DNA from: Saccharofermentans sp.
GTDB taxonomy: Bacteria; Bacillota_A; Clostridia; Saccharofermentanales; Saccharofermentanaceae
Assembly: GCA_024695565.1 (NCBI GenBank)
Contig: JAILHX010000157.1
Location: 4,550-68,549 of the forward strand
DNA: 64,000 bases
Direction of reading: 5' to 3'
This document shows, piece after piece, positions 9,025 to 18,026 of this stretch. Numbering within the stretch: position 1 is the first letter of the stretch; each line of letters starts with the position of its first letter. The position numbers and the translations under genes are program-made. Below the pieces are notes generated by a model. The model saw only the letters and a program-made list of their open reading frames with translations. It was not told where the DNA came from and did no database searches.

Positions 9025-10386
9025 ATGAGGATTAATAGGAAATCGATCGTATCTTTGCTTCTTGCAGCAGTAATGCTCCTGTCTTTATGTGCCTGCAATT
9101 CAAAGAACAGAAATGAGGAAGCCGCTCTGTTTGCAAATTCTTTTTGTGATGCGGTTAAGTCAGGTGATATCGCAAAGATAGAGACCTTTATTACAGATCC
9201 CGCTGATCTTGAAGAGATTAAAAAGCTCCTTGAGCCTGAAGATCTTAACAGCGAGCAGGAAGCATATTTTGATGCGGTAAGCTCCACGTTGGATTACAGC
9301 TTCTCTGAAGTAAATTATGATAAGGAACTCAAATCCTGCTTCGTAAGCTACGTCTGGACATTGGGAAGTTATTATTCAGATGCTGCGAACAGTGCAGACA
9401 ACCTTAATGATTTTAAGAATGCCTTGGCTTCATCTGATAAGATCCAGATCCCTGTTGTTATTGAAGTTGATGTCAGCAGCGAAGAGATGAAGATCCTGAA
9501 CGGTAAGTTCCTTGTTCAGGCTTTATATGCTTTCGAAGACGCTGAGAACGACGTCATGCCGGGTCTTCTTTCAGATTTTTACACTGACGGTGACTGGGTA
9601 TTGGCGCCGAACGGTACTTATTCAAATACCAAGGAGATCGGTGTCAGGATCAATTTTGACAAGGAACTGTTTAACTACAGATTCGTTCCTGGTTATATGT
9701 ATACCATTGCTTACGGCAGTGAAGTCATCTATGTATCTGACATCCTTAAGCTCGAAGAAGACAGCGTGAGGATGGATCTGACGGCTGAGATCGCAGGAAG
9801 TGACTATCTGAATGACTACGGTTATCTTATAGACGGTTCATATACGATCATTGTTTTCGATGAGCACTCGAAAGAAATCGCAACATTCACTTGTGATATC
9901 GAGAATGAAGAGATCGAGAAGGATGAGATCGAATTCGAAGATCACAAGAAAGATTACTATCTGTCGAATCTCGTTTATGAATTCAAAGACAGTGACCTGA
10001 TGGGCGATTCTTATGTCTATATGACAGGCTGGTGGGACTATGACGGAACATCGGTAGGCAAGAGCGCATTTGCTTCAAATACAGTTACTCTTGGATTCTC
10101 TCTTGCTGTCAGCAGCGATAATGAGACCGAACTCTACTATGAATATTACTATTCCGAAGAGTCTGATTTTGAAGGAATAACTGAAGACGGTCCGGTGTTT
10201 GCTTCGTCCTGCAAGCCTACTGTTTATCAGGATCAGGCCTGTTATGATCTGGACTATACGCCGTCTGAAGCATTTGAACCCGGATTCTACGGACTTGTCG
10301 TTTACAGTGATGCAGCCAAGTCTCACATAGTGCTCGTCGCTTCATGTATCGTGGTTGAAGAGACAAGTGATGATGTTATAGACTGA
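9025..10386 (+). CDS. secreted lipoprotein B, paralogue of lipoprotein A
   Basis: The ATG at 9025 is preferred over one at 9016 because AGGA (9011-9014) is 10 nt away from the former and only 1 nt from the latter. The signal peptide ends in the lipobox LCAC (SLCACNSKN). The mature protein has the same plan as lipoprotein A: a helical N-terminal domain, a middle beta domain, and a C-terminal beta domain with the shared pattern of aromatic residues. Examples are YYEYYYSEESDFEG here against YLEYSYYYSPSADES in A, and PGFYGLVVYSDA against PGYYVIVVNYAD. Function unknown; it should be extracytoplasmic and membrane-anchored. It has its own extended -10 promoter, so it is not purely a readthrough product of A. 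Confidence 0.85.
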   Translation: MRINRKSIVSLLLAAVMLLSLCACNSKNRNEEAALFANSFCDAVKSGDIAKIETFITDPADLEEIKKLLEPEDLNSEQEAYFDAVSSTLDYSFSEVNYDKELKSCFVSYVWTLGSYYSDAANSADNLNDFKNALASSDKIQIPVVIEVDVSSEEMKILNGKFLVQALYAFEDAENDVMPGLLSDFYTDGDWVLAPNGTYSNTKEIGVRINFDKELFNYRFVPGYMYTIAYGSEVIYVSDILKLEEDSVRMDLTAEIAGSDYLNDYGYLIDGSYTIIVFDEHSKEIATFTCDIENEEIEKDEIEFEDHKKDYYLSNLVYEFKDSDLMGDSYVYMTGWWDYDGTSVGKSAFASNTVTLGFSLAVSSDNETELYYEYYYSEESDFEGITEDGPVFASSCKPTVYQDQACYDLDYTPSEAFEPGFYGLVVYSDAAKSHIVLVASCIVVEETSDDVID

Positions 10387-10393
10387 TAAAGCC

Positions 10394-10402
10394 TGATATA
10401 AT
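10394..10402 (+). promoter_or_regulatory. extended -10 promoter upstream of lipoprotein C
   Basis: TGATATAAT followed by an ATT-GGAAT block, almost the same as the element upstream of lipoprotein B (8954 onward). The -35 position lies inside the end of lipoprotein B. Confidence 0.45.
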
Positions 10403-10430
10403 CTATTGGAATCGGACATTAAGAGGTTTT

Positions 10431-11054
10431 ATGGCAAAGCGGAGACTTTATGACAGTTTGATCCTTCTTCTGACAGTTATCATGTCGCTGTCGGTTGTTG
10501 CCGGCGTGTCTTCCTGTTCCATGATCGAGGATATCTTAGAACTTGAGATGGATGATTATGACGACGATGACGATGATCATCATTCCGGCAGGGTTACCAA
10601 TGAAGAGCACTCCAAGCCAAAGTGGGATAACGTAACGATTCCGACAGAGACATATCAGACCGTAGAACCTACCGGAACATATACTTCTCCGACTTATGAG
10701 ACTTATGATCTCAGTGCGGATTATCTTTCTAATATCTGCGTTTATTCCGTCTGGTACGATGCCGTTGACGATAACCCGCTGGATTCAAATTATGTGGATT
10801 CGGAAGATGCTTTTGCTTTAAAAGGAGTTTTCTATTTCAGCTCTCCTCTTTATGCAACTTTTGAAGCAAGGCTTTATAAGGACGGCGAACTTTTACTTAC
10901 AAGGGAAGTTACACTTGTCAATGAAGTAACGGCAGAGTGTGATTTCAGTGCCGGACTTGAAGGACTCGGTACTTTTGAATCTGGATCTTACATGATCGAG
11001 CTTATGTATGAAGGTGAGTCCATCTCTATCACTGATTCGCTTGAGGTCGGATAA
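10431..11054 (+). CDS. small lipoprotein C related to lipoproteins A and B
   Basis: AAGAGGTTTT precedes the ATG. The signal peptide ends with a lipobox-like VSSC (VAGVSSCSMIED). It is followed by a very acidic stretch (MDDYDDDDDDHH) and a Thr/Pro/Tyr-rich linker (residues ~65-90). Then comes a single beta domain of about 110 residues that resembles one beta domain of proteins A and B: VYSVWYDAVDDN, an extended middle, GTFESGSYMIELMYEGES. The Asp/His run could bind cations, which is an inference from composition only. It overlaps nothing and ends 1 bp before the methyltransferase ATG. It is probably the third member of one lipoprotein group. Function unknown. Confidence 0.8.
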   Translation: MAKRRLYDSLILLLTVIMSLSVVAGVSSCSMIEDILELEMDDYDDDDDDHHSGRVTNEEHSKPKWDNVTIPTETYQTVEPTGTYTSPTYETYDLSADYLSNICVYSVWYDAVDDNPLDSNYVDSEDAFALKGVFYFSSPLYATFEARLYKDGELLLTREVTLVNEVTAECDFSAGLEGLGTFESGSYMIELMYEGESISITDSLEVG

Positions 11055-11055
11055 G

Positions 11056-11955
11056 ATGTTCATATCAGGTAATTGGAAAGATTATGAACTGCTCTACTGC
11101 GGCGGCGGTGAGAAGTATGAGCGCTGGGGTGATGTAACCCTCAGAAGACCTGACCCGCAGGCTGTCTGGCCGGTCATCAAGGACGGCAAAGAGATCTCGA
11201 TGGACAACTTGGAAAAGCCTTGCGGACTCTATAACAGAAGCAGTACAGGCGGCGGTTCATGGACTAAGCTCAGGAACTATCCGGCTACCTGGAAGATCAA
11301 GTACGATTCACTTGGCAAAGAGCTGACTTTCATTATCGAACCAACTTCGTTTAAGCATACATGTCTGTTCCCGGAGCAGGCTTCCAACTGGGATTTCTGC
11401 GGAGATCTCATCGAGAAGACAAAAGCTGCAGGGAAGAAAGAGATAAAGATCCTTAATCTCTTTGCATACACAGGCGCCCAGACATTGGCATGCAGTGCTC
11501 ACGGTGCCGATGAAGTTGTCCATGTCGATGCTTCCAAGGGCATGATCGGCAGAGCGAAGGAGAATATAAAGGAATCCGGTCTTGAGGACCGTTATGTCAG
11601 GTTCATAGCTGACGACTGCAAGAAGTTCGTTGAGCGTGAGATCAGACGCGGACGTAAATACGACGGTATCACGATGGATCCGCCTTCATACGGCAGGGGA
11701 CCTTCAGGTGAGCTCTGGAAGCTTGAAGATTCTTTCTATGACCTGGTTAAGTTAAGTGCTAACCTCTTGTCTGACGATCCGCTGTTCTTTGTGGCTAGTT
11801 CTTATGCCACGGGCCTTACGGCTCAGGCATCAGGGCAGATCTTAAAGCTCGCAATTCCGGGCGGCACAGTTGATGCTCAGGAATTAATGCTTCCCGTTTC
11901 CAAGATGGATGTTATGCTTCCATGCGGTCAGACGGCAAGATGGACGGCAAAGTGA
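11056..11955 (+). CDS. class I SAM-dependent rRNA methyltransferase (RlmI/RlmK-like core)
   Basis: Probable RNA (cytosine- or guanine-) methyltransferase. A Rossmann core carries ILNLFAYTGAQTL (motif I, SAM binding), EVVHVDAS (motif II), FIADDCKKFVE, and the catalytic motif DPPSYGRGPSGELW. This is the layout of the RlmI/RlmK (YccW) family, but the usual N-terminal PUA domain is missing, as in many short Gram-positive members. I start at the ATG at 11056, one base after lipoprotein C, because homologous sequence begins there. The frame is open upstream but overlaps lipoprotein C. The 3' end overlaps the next pseudouridine synthase, so the two RNA-modifying enzymes are probably translated together. 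The target nucleotide is unknown. Confidence 0.85.
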   Translation: MFISGNWKDYELLYCGGGEKYERWGDVTLRRPDPQAVWPVIKDGKEISMDNLEKPCGLYNRSSTGGGSWTKLRNYPATWKIKYDSLGKELTFIIEPTSFKHTCLFPEQASNWDFCGDLIEKTKAAGKKEIKILNLFAYTGAQTLACSAHGADEVVHVDASKGMIGRAKENIKESGLEDRYVRFIADDCKKFVEREIRRGRKYDGITMDPPSYGRGPSGELWKLEDSFYDLVKLSANLLSDDPLFFVASSYATGLTAQASGQILKLAIPGGTVDAQELMLPVSKMDVMLPCGQTARWTAK

Positions 11956-12632
11956 CAACGCTTCCAAGCGGCGTTCAGGTCCTTTATGAGGACAATCATA
12001 TAATCGTGGCCATTAAGCCCGCGGGAGTTCTTTCCCAAAGTGATGGCAGCGACAGTCCCGACATGCTTACGATACTCAAAGCTTATATCAAAGAGAAATA
12101 CAGTAAACCCGGTGAAGTCTATCTGGGCCTTGTTCACAGGCTCGACAGACCCGTTTCCGGAGTGATGGTTTTCGCGCGCACGAGCAAAGCGGCATCAAGA
12201 TTATCCGAACAGATCAGGATGAGAAGGGTGGAGAAACTCTACAGATGCGTTGCGGACGGTATTCTCGAAGGCTCCGGAAGGCTCGAAAACTATATCTCCA
12301 AAGATCAGGACAGTAATACTGTGACTGTGAGTGATACTGAGAAGCCGGGGTTCAAACTGTCTTATCTGGACTATAAGACTATTGCTTCAAAGGACGGGCT
12401 TACGCTTGTTGAAGTCAAGCTCGGAACGGGCAGGAGCCACCAGATCAGAGCCCAGATGGCTCACAGCGGACATGCCCTTATCGGCGACCGGAAATACGGA
12501 AAAAAGGACAATCTATGCAAAGATATTGCACTCGAAGCTTACAAATTGTCCTTCGAACACCCCGTAAAGCGCGAATTCATTACGTTTGAGGCTCCTGTGC
12601 CGGACAGTTACCCCTGGAGCCTGTTTGCTTGA
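11922..12632 (+). CDS. RluA-family pseudouridine synthase
   Basis: Modifies uridine in rRNA or tRNA. The catalytic Asp lies in VHRLDRPVSGVMVFARTSKAA, the RluA-family signature. Upstream is VLYEDNHIIVAIKPAGVLSQ, and downstream LVEVKLGTGRSHQIRAQM, both classic. No S4 domain is present, which separates it from RluC/RluD and fits short RluA-type enzymes. Two in-frame ATG codons (11922, 11940) lack a clear ribosome site. Overlap with the methyltransferase suggests translational coupling. The substrate cannot be told from the sequence. Confidence 0.9.
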   Translation: MRSDGKMDGKVTTLPSGVQVLYEDNHIIVAIKPAGVLSQSDGSDSPDMLTILKAYIKEKYSKPGEVYLGLVHRLDRPVSGVMVFARTSKAASRLSEQIRMRRVEKLYRCVADGILEGSGRLENYISKDQDSNTVTVSDTEKPGFKLSYLDYKTIASKDGLTLVEVKLGTGRSHQIRAQMAHSGHALIGDRKYGKKDNLCKDIALEAYKLSFEHPVKREFITFEAPVPDSYPWSLFA

Positions 12633-12658
12633 CTTTGAAGCCTCATAATATATATAAT
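12629..12658 (+). promoter_or_regulatory. predicted ileS promoter
   Basis: TTGACT (12629-12634), 18-nt spacer, TATAAT (12653-12658). The -35 overlaps the last codons of the preceding gene. The -10 lies inside one arm of the AT-rich inverted repeat at 12649-12681. Confidence 0.65.
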
Positions 12659-12681
12659 TTTATCTTGCAAAATTATATATA
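12649..12681. repeat. 13-bp perfect AT inverted repeat upstream of ileS
   Basis: TATATATAATTTT and AAAATTATATATA are separated by the 7-nt loop ATCTTGC. It covers the predicted -10 element and transcription start, and ends just before the AAAGGTGAAG ribosome site. It could be an operator or a leader hairpin. No T-box sequence is present. Confidence 0.7.
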
Positions 12682-12697
12682 AAGGTGAAGCAGGTTT

Positions 12698-15600
12698 ATG
12701 TACAACAAAGTTTCAAAAGACCTTAATTTCGTAGACAGAGAGAAACAGGTTCTCGAATTCTGGAAGCAGAACGACATTTACAGGAAGAGCATTGCCCCCA
12801 AGGCAGACGGTGCTCCGACTTTTACTCTTTATGACGGCCCTCCGACAGCTAACGGTAAGCCTCATATCGGACATATTAAGACAAGAGTCATCAAGGACGT
12901 TATCCCGAGATATCACGCAATGAAGGGCGAGACCATCGTCTTCAAGGCAGGCTGGGATACACACGGACTTCCTGTTGAGCTCGAAGTCGAGAAGGCATTG
13001 GGCATCAACGGCAAGCCGCAGATCGAAGGCTATGGTGTTGAGCCCTTCATCAAGAAATGTAAGGAATCCGTATGGACATACAAGGATCAGTGGGAACACA
13101 TGAGTGACCGCGTCGGCTTCTGGGCTGATATGGAGAATCCTTACGTAACATACGACAACAACTACATCGAGTCTGAGTGGTGGGCATTGAAGCAGATGTG
13201 GGATCAGGGCCTCATCTATAAGGGCCACAAGATCGTTCCTTACTGCCCGAGATGCGGTACGGCTCTGTCTTCACACGAAGTTGCTCAAGGATATAAGACA
13301 GTCAAGGAGAGATCCGCTGTCGTCAGATTCAAGTGCGTTGATGAGGATGCATACTTCCTCGCATGGACAACAACACCCTGGACACTTCCTTCAAACGTTG
13401 CTTTGTGCCTTAACCCCAACGATGAGTATTCCAAGGTAAAGGCTTGCGACGGTTACACATATTACATGGCAACCGCTCTGCTCGATTCCGTACTGGGCGG
13501 TCTTGCAAAAGACGGTGAGAAGTCTTATGAGATCCTTGAATCTTACAAGGGTACTGACCTTGCCGGCAGATCTTACGAGGCTCTCTATCAGGGAACAGCT
13601 GATGAGGCAGCCAAGCAGAAGAAAAAGGCTCACTACACAGTATGCGACGAGTACGTAACGATGGAAGACGGTACAGGTATCGTTCACATCGCTCCCGCAT
13701 TCGGTGAAGACGACGCAAGAGTCGGAAGAGACAATGACCTTCCGATGGTTCAGTTTGTTGATACAAGGGGTAACCTTACTGAGGAGACTCCTTTTGCAGG
13801 CTTGTTCGTTAAGGATGCAGATCCTGAGGTTCTTAAGGATCTCGATTCGAGAAGCCTTCTTTTCTCTGCTCCCAAGTTCGAGCACGAGTATCCTTTCTGC
13901 TGGAGATGCGACACACCCTTGATCTACTTTGCAAGATCAACATGGTTCATCGCAATGAGCAAGAAGAGAGACGAACTCTTAAAGTCCAACAATATGGTCA
14001 ACTGGATGCCTGAGACTATCCGTGACGGCCGTATGGGTGACTTCTTGAGAAACGTAATCGACTGGGGCATCTCACGTGAGCGTTACTGGGGTACACCTCT
14101 GCCGGTATGGGAGTGCGAGTGCGGAGAGAGACACTGCATCGGTTCTATCGAAGAACTCAAGTCCATGAGTGACGATTGTCCTGATGATATCGAGCTTCAC
14201 AAGCCTTATGTTGATAACGTACACATCAAGTGCCCCAAGTGCGGCGGCAGGATGCAGAGAGTTACGGAAGTTATCGACTGCTGGTTCGACTCAGGTTCAA
14301 TGCCTTTTGCTCAGTATCACTATCCTTTTGAGAACAAGGAATTCTTCGATACACACTATCCCTGCCAGTTCATCTCTGAGGGTATCGACCAGACAAGAGG
14401 ATGGTTCTATTCACTTATCGCTATTTCAACAGTACTCTTCGGCAGAGCACCGTTCGAAAATTGTATTGTTATGGGTATCGTTCAGGATAAGGACGGTATC
14501 AAGATGAGTAAGCACTTGGGCAACGTTGTTGATCCTTGGGACGTTCTTGATTCCCAGGGTGCTGACGCTGCAAGATGGTATTTCTATACAGCTAACCAGC
14601 CCTGGCTTCCTTCAAGATTCTCCAAGGAAGCTGTTAACGACGGCATCAAGAAGTTCATCGGAACATTCTGGAACACATATGCGTTCTACGTTATGTATGC
14701 TGACATCGATAACTTCGATCCTACAAAGCACACACTTGATAAGGCTTCTTTGGGCGCTATGGACAGATGGGTGCTCTCACGTCTTAACACTCTCATCAAG
14801 GTTGTTAACGAGAAGATGGATGCTTATGACATCGCCCAGTCTGCAAGACTTATCCAGGACTTCACAGAGGAGCTGTCTAACTGGTATGTAAGACGCTGCC
14901 GTGACAGATACTGGGGTGCTGAGGAGACTCAGGATAAGGTTAATGCCTACATGACTCTCTACACAGTCCTCGATAACCTCACAAGACTCTGTGCTCCGTT
15001 CGTACCGTTCATGACAGAAGAAATCTATCAGAACATCGTACGTTCTGTTGATAAGGAAGCTCCCATCTCTGTACACCTCGCTAAGTATCCTGTAGCAGAC
15101 GAGAGCCTTATTGATTCCAAGCTCGAAGAGGAGATGGAACTTGTACAGCAGATCGTAACTTTGGGCCATAGCTGCCGTGAATCTGCTTCCATCAAGAACC
15201 GTCAGCCTCTGTCTGAGATCTATGTTGTATCCGAGATAGGACTTGATGACGAATATAAGCCGATCGTTCTTGACGAGCTCAACATCCGTAAGATGGAGGT
15301 ATTAAGCGATGCTTCTTCTCTTGTTGATTATTCATTCAAGCCTCAGCTCAGAACATGCGGCAGAAAGTTCGGCAAGAATTTAAACGATGCCAAGGAAGTT
15401 ATCGCAAATCTTCCGGGCAAGGAGACATATAACAGCTTGAAGCAGGGCTCTGTTAAGATCACTGTTAACGGCGAAGAGTATGAGATGACAGAAGAAGACT
15501 TTTTGATCGAGACAACCCAGCCTGAGGGATTCTCAACACAGTCATCCGGCAGTCTTACGGTTTCTATCTCTACGGTTCTTACCGATGAGCTCATCGAAGA

Positions 15601-15847
15601 CGGCCTTGTAAGAGAGATGATCTCCAAGATCCAGACACACAGAAAAGAGACAGAAGGCCTTACAGTTACTGACCGTATCGTTCTCAAGTATGAGGGCAAC
15701 GACAAGCTCGCTGAAGTAATCGAAAAGAAGAAGGACTACCTTGCTTCCGAGGTCCTTGCAGTTGAGATCGCAAACGGCACAGGCGACAATTCCAAGGAAT
15801 GGAATGTCAACGGCGAGAAGATCACATTCTCCGTTGTCAAGGCTTGA
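12698..15847 (+). CDS. ileS: isoleucyl-tRNA synthetase, type 2-like
   Basis: Charges tRNA-Ile. The 1049-residue length exceeds the ~920-940 of ordinary bacterial type 1 IleRS. The HIGH motif is at residues 56-59 (PPTANGKPHIGH). The KMSKS-equivalent is KMSKH at 602-606, followed by LGNVVDPWDVL. The CP1 editing domain includes WTTTPWTLPSN. The type 1 C-terminal zinc-binding cysteines are absent; the C-terminal region instead has the longer type 2 form. This indicates an IleRS2, the class that often tolerates mupirocin; resistance itself is inferred. The ATG follows AAAGGTGAAG. It has its own predicted promoter. Confidence 0.97.
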   Translation: MYNKVSKDLNFVDREKQVLEFWKQNDIYRKSIAPKADGAPTFTLYDGPPTANGKPHIGHIKTRVIKDVIPRYHAMKGETIVFKAGWDTHGLPVELEVEKALGINGKPQIEGYGVEPFIKKCKESVWTYKDQWEHMSDRVGFWADMENPYVTYDNNYIESEWWALKQMWDQGLIYKGHKIVPYCPRCGTALSSHEVAQGYKTVKERSAVVRFKCVDEDAYFLAWTTTPWTLPSNVALCLNPNDEYSKVKACDGYTYYMATALLDSVLGGLAKDGEKSYEILESYKGTDLAGRSYEALYQGTADEAAKQKKKAHYTVCDEYVTMEDGTGIVHIAPAFGEDDARVGRDNDLPMVQFVDTRGNLTEETPFAGLFVKDADPEVLKDLDSRSLLFSAPKFEHEYPFCWRCDTPLIYFARSTWFIAMSKKRDELLKSNNMVNWMPETIRDGRMGDFLRNVIDWGISRERYWGTPLPVWECECGERHCIGSIEELKSMSDDCPDDIELHKPYVDNVHIKCPKCGGRMQRVTEVIDCWFDSGSMPFAQYHYPFENKEFFDTHYPCQFISEGIDQTRGWFYSLIAISTVLFGRAPFENCIVMGIVQDKDGIKMSKHLGNVVDPWDVLDSQGADAARWYFYTANQPWLPSRFSKEAVNDGIKKFIGTFWNTYAFYVMYADIDNFDPTKHTLDKASLGAMDRWVLSRLNTLIKVVNEKMDAYDIAQSARLIQDFTEELSNWYVRRCRDRYWGAEETQDKVNAYMTLYTVLDNLTRLCAPFVPFMTEEIYQNIVRSVDKEAPISVHLAKYPVADESLIDSKLEEEMELVQQIVTLGHSCRESASIKNRQPLSEIYVVSEIGLDDEYKPIVLDELNIRKMEVLSDASSLVDYSFKPQLRTCGRKFGKNLNDAKEVIANLPGKETYNSLKQGSVKITVNGEEYEMTEEDFLIETTQPEGFSTQSSGSLTVSISTVLTDELIEDGLVREMISKIQTHRKETEGLTVTDRIVLKYEGNDKLAEVIEKKKDYLASEVLAVEIANGTGDNSKEWNVNGEKITFSVVKA

Positions 15848-15855
15848 GGTAACTT

Positions 15856-16581
15856 ATGCTTATAGACCTGTTCAGACAAGGATTTACGCCGCAGCAGATA
15901 ATCTATTACATAATTATCTATCTGTTTGCGATGACATTGGCGTTTTCTATTCACGAGTTCATGCATGCCGCAGTGGCTGTATGGCTCGGTGATGAGACGC
16001 CGAGAAACATGGGAAGGCTTACGCTTAACCCAATAGCTCACATTGATCCTGTCGGAACGATTCTCCTGCTCGTAGCCGGATTCGGCTGGGGTAAACCCGT
16101 AATGTATAACCCCAACAGACTAAATAGATTTAAGAGCCACCGCTGGATGAACATCATGGTTCATCTGGCCGGTGTTACGGGTAACTTTATTCTCGCTTAT
16201 GCATGCTTTGTTATCGCTAATCTTTTCGCGACCCTGGGAGTCAGATTCTCAGGACTTGAGAATGTATTTCATCCCTTATATGAAGCGTTTATTTATACAT
16301 ATGTATTCTCTATGATGCTTCTGGCATTCAACCTTCTGCCGATCCCGCCTCTGGACGGATTCCATGTTCTGGAAGAATGTCTGCCTTATAAGTGGAGAAG
16401 CACTCCCGGATACAGAAAATTCCAGCAGTTCTCGCCCTTTATCATCTGGGGCGTGTTTATCCTGAGTACGATAACCAGCATTCCTCTCCTCAGCAGAGTA
16501 ATAAACCTCATAGAGATACCATTCACTCTATTGATCGAATTGATGAGCATTCCGTTCAATCTGTTATTCTCTTTGATCTGA
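15856..16581 (+). CDS. site-2-protease-type M50 membrane peptidase
   Basis: Intramembrane zinc metalloprotease of the compact M50 group (YwhC/rhomboid-like S2P). The zinc motif HEFMH lies in LAFSIHEFMHAAVAVWLGD; the second metal-ligand region is NLLPIPPLDGFHVLEE. There are about five to six hydrophobic segments and no PDZ domain, unlike RseP at 36667. The length of 241 is typical. It starts 8 bp after ileS and precedes scpA by 9 bp, so it belongs to the ileS-scpAB transcript. Members of this group often sit next to scpA in Firmicutes. Substrate unknown. Confidence 0.88.
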   Translation: MLIDLFRQGFTPQQIIYYIIIYLFAMTLAFSIHEFMHAAVAVWLGDETPRNMGRLTLNPIAHIDPVGTILLLVAGFGWGKPVMYNPNRLNRFKSHRWMNIMVHLAGVTGNFILAYACFVIANLFATLGVRFSGLENVFHPLYEAFIYTYVFSMMLLAFNLLPIPPLDGFHVLEECLPYKWRSTPGYRKFQQFSPFIIWGVFILSTITSIPLLSRVINLIEIPFTLLIELMSIPFNLLFSLI

Positions 16582-16590
16582 CGTCTTAAT

Positions 16591-17349
16591 ATGCTTGAGC
16601 AAGTAGCAAAACCTGACATAAAATTAAGACAATTTGAAGGACCGCTGGATCTCCTTCTCCATCTTATCGAGAAGAACGATGTAGATATCTACGATATTCC
16701 GATAAGCACCATTACTTCGCAATACATGGACTATATTGAGTCGATGCAGGAGTTCGATATGGAGCTCGCATCCGACTTTCTTGTCATGGGCGCAACACTT
16801 GTCTCCATCAAGTCCAGAATGATGCTTCCCGGTATGCAGGCGGCATTGGGAGGCGGCGAAGATGTCGTTGACCCCAGAGAAGAACTCGTTATCTCGCTCA
16901 TGAGATACAAGAGATGCCGTGTTTTCGCTTCAGACCTCAAGGAGAGAAGGGAGAAGTTTGACGGCGCGAGATTCCGTTATGCTTCAACGGCAAAGCAGCT
17001 TGGCATCACTATAGAGCCTGCTCCGCAGGTCTTCTCCATTGAGGAATTCAACGACGCGGTCTCTACCATCAATGAACGCAACCAGATGCGATTTACGGAT
17101 ATTACTTCCAAGATCACGCATATCCTGCAAAGAGATAAACGTTCGATAAAGGAGAGGATCAAGTCCATCTGGCGCTCCATCACGGGCAAGGGCAAAATCC
17201 TATTAAGTTCACTGTTTAACAGCAAGACTGAGAAGATGGATAAGGTCGTAAGCTTTCTGGCTGTGTTAGAGCTCATAAGGGACAATAAGATCACTGTAGA
17301 ACAAGACAAGAACTTCGGTGAGATCACTATCGAGGAGAAGAAGATCTGA
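16591..17349 (+). CDS. scpA: segregation and condensation protein A
   Basis: Kleisin subunit of the SMC condensin complex that organises the chromosome. The N-terminal signature KLRQFEGPLDLLLHLIEKNDVDIYDIPI is split here only for description and is classic ScpA. The central helical part and the C-terminal winged helix (VVSFLAVLELIRDNKITVEQ) that binds the SMC head are both present. The length of 252 is normal. The stop codon overlaps the scpB ATG (TGATG), indicating coupled translation of the two partners. Confidence 0.97.
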   Translation: MLEQVAKPDIKLRQFEGPLDLLLHLIEKNDVDIYDIPISTITSQYMDYIESMQEFDMELASDFLVMGATLVSIKSRMMLPGMQAALGGGEDVVDPREELVISLMRYKRCRVFASDLKERREKFDGARFRYASTAKQLGITIEPAPQVFSIEEFNDAVSTINERNQMRFTDITSKITHILQRDKRSIKERIKSIWRSITGKGKILLSSLFNSKTEKMDKVVSFLAVLELIRDNKITVEQDKNFGEITIEEKKI

Positions 17350-18026
17350 TGGAATATGAAGATGATTTTAAGATAACCGCACAAGAACTTCCGGGAGCCA
17401 TTGAATCGATCCTGTTTGTATCAGGTGATCCGGTATCGGTGGATAAACTTTCTGATATCCTGAACTGCTCCAAGAATGCTGTTTTGGAAGCTCTTAAGCA
17501 TCTGACTGACAGATATGCGGGCAATCCGTGGAGCGGTCTTGAGATCAGGAGGACCGAAGATTCTTATGCGATCATGACAAGACCTTCACAGAAGAAGATC
17601 CTTGACAGAATGTTCGGCCCCAGACAGTCTCCGCCGCTCTCGCAGGCATCTTATGAGACTCTGGCTGTCATCGCATATAACCAGCCCTGCACGAGAGCGC
17701 AGGTCGAATTGGTAAGAGGCGTATCTTCCGATTCGATCATATCAAGACTTCTGGACAGGGGCTGGATCGAAGAAGCAGGTAATCTCGATGCACCTGGCAG
17801 ACCTTCTCTCTTCAAGACGTCGAAAAAGTTTCTTACTGAATTCGGCATTGAATCCGTAAGGGATCTCCCGCCACTTGAACTTATGAGTTACCAGACCATC
17901 AGAGACATGGAGAACTCTCTGAAGGAAGCTACTGCCGGCGAAGACAAGCAGATCTCAATAGAGAGCATCATGCAGCCTGAAGCTGAAGAGAACAAAGAAG
18001 GTGAGTCTGATGACGAGAACTCTTGA
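17349..18026 (+). CDS. scpB: segregation and condensation protein B
   Basis: Dimeric winged-helix partner of ScpA in the SMC complex. Start of homology is AIESILFVSGDPVSVDKLSD, followed by LAVIAYNQPCTRAQVELVRGV, which is the most conserved ScpB block, and LLDRGWIEEAGNLDAPGRP. The C-terminal ~40 residues are acidic and divergent. It shares a base overlap with scpA. Its 3' end overlaps the RpiR-type regulator start by 17 bp. Confidence 0.96.
   Translation: MEYEDDFKITAQELPGAIESILFVSGDPVSVDKLSDILNCSKNAVLEALKHLTDRYAGNPWSGLEIRRTEDSYAIMTRPSQKKILDRMFGPRQSPPLSQASYETLAVIAYNQPCTRAQVELVRGVSSDSIISRLLDRGWIEEAGNLDAPGRPSLFKTSKKFLTEFGIESVRDLPPLELMSYQTIRDMENSLKEATAGEDKQISIESIMQPEAEENKEGESDDENS

Noticed and set aside
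12633..12697. T-box leader before ileS
   Set aside because: The gap is only 65 bp and lacks the T-box sequence and specifier stem.
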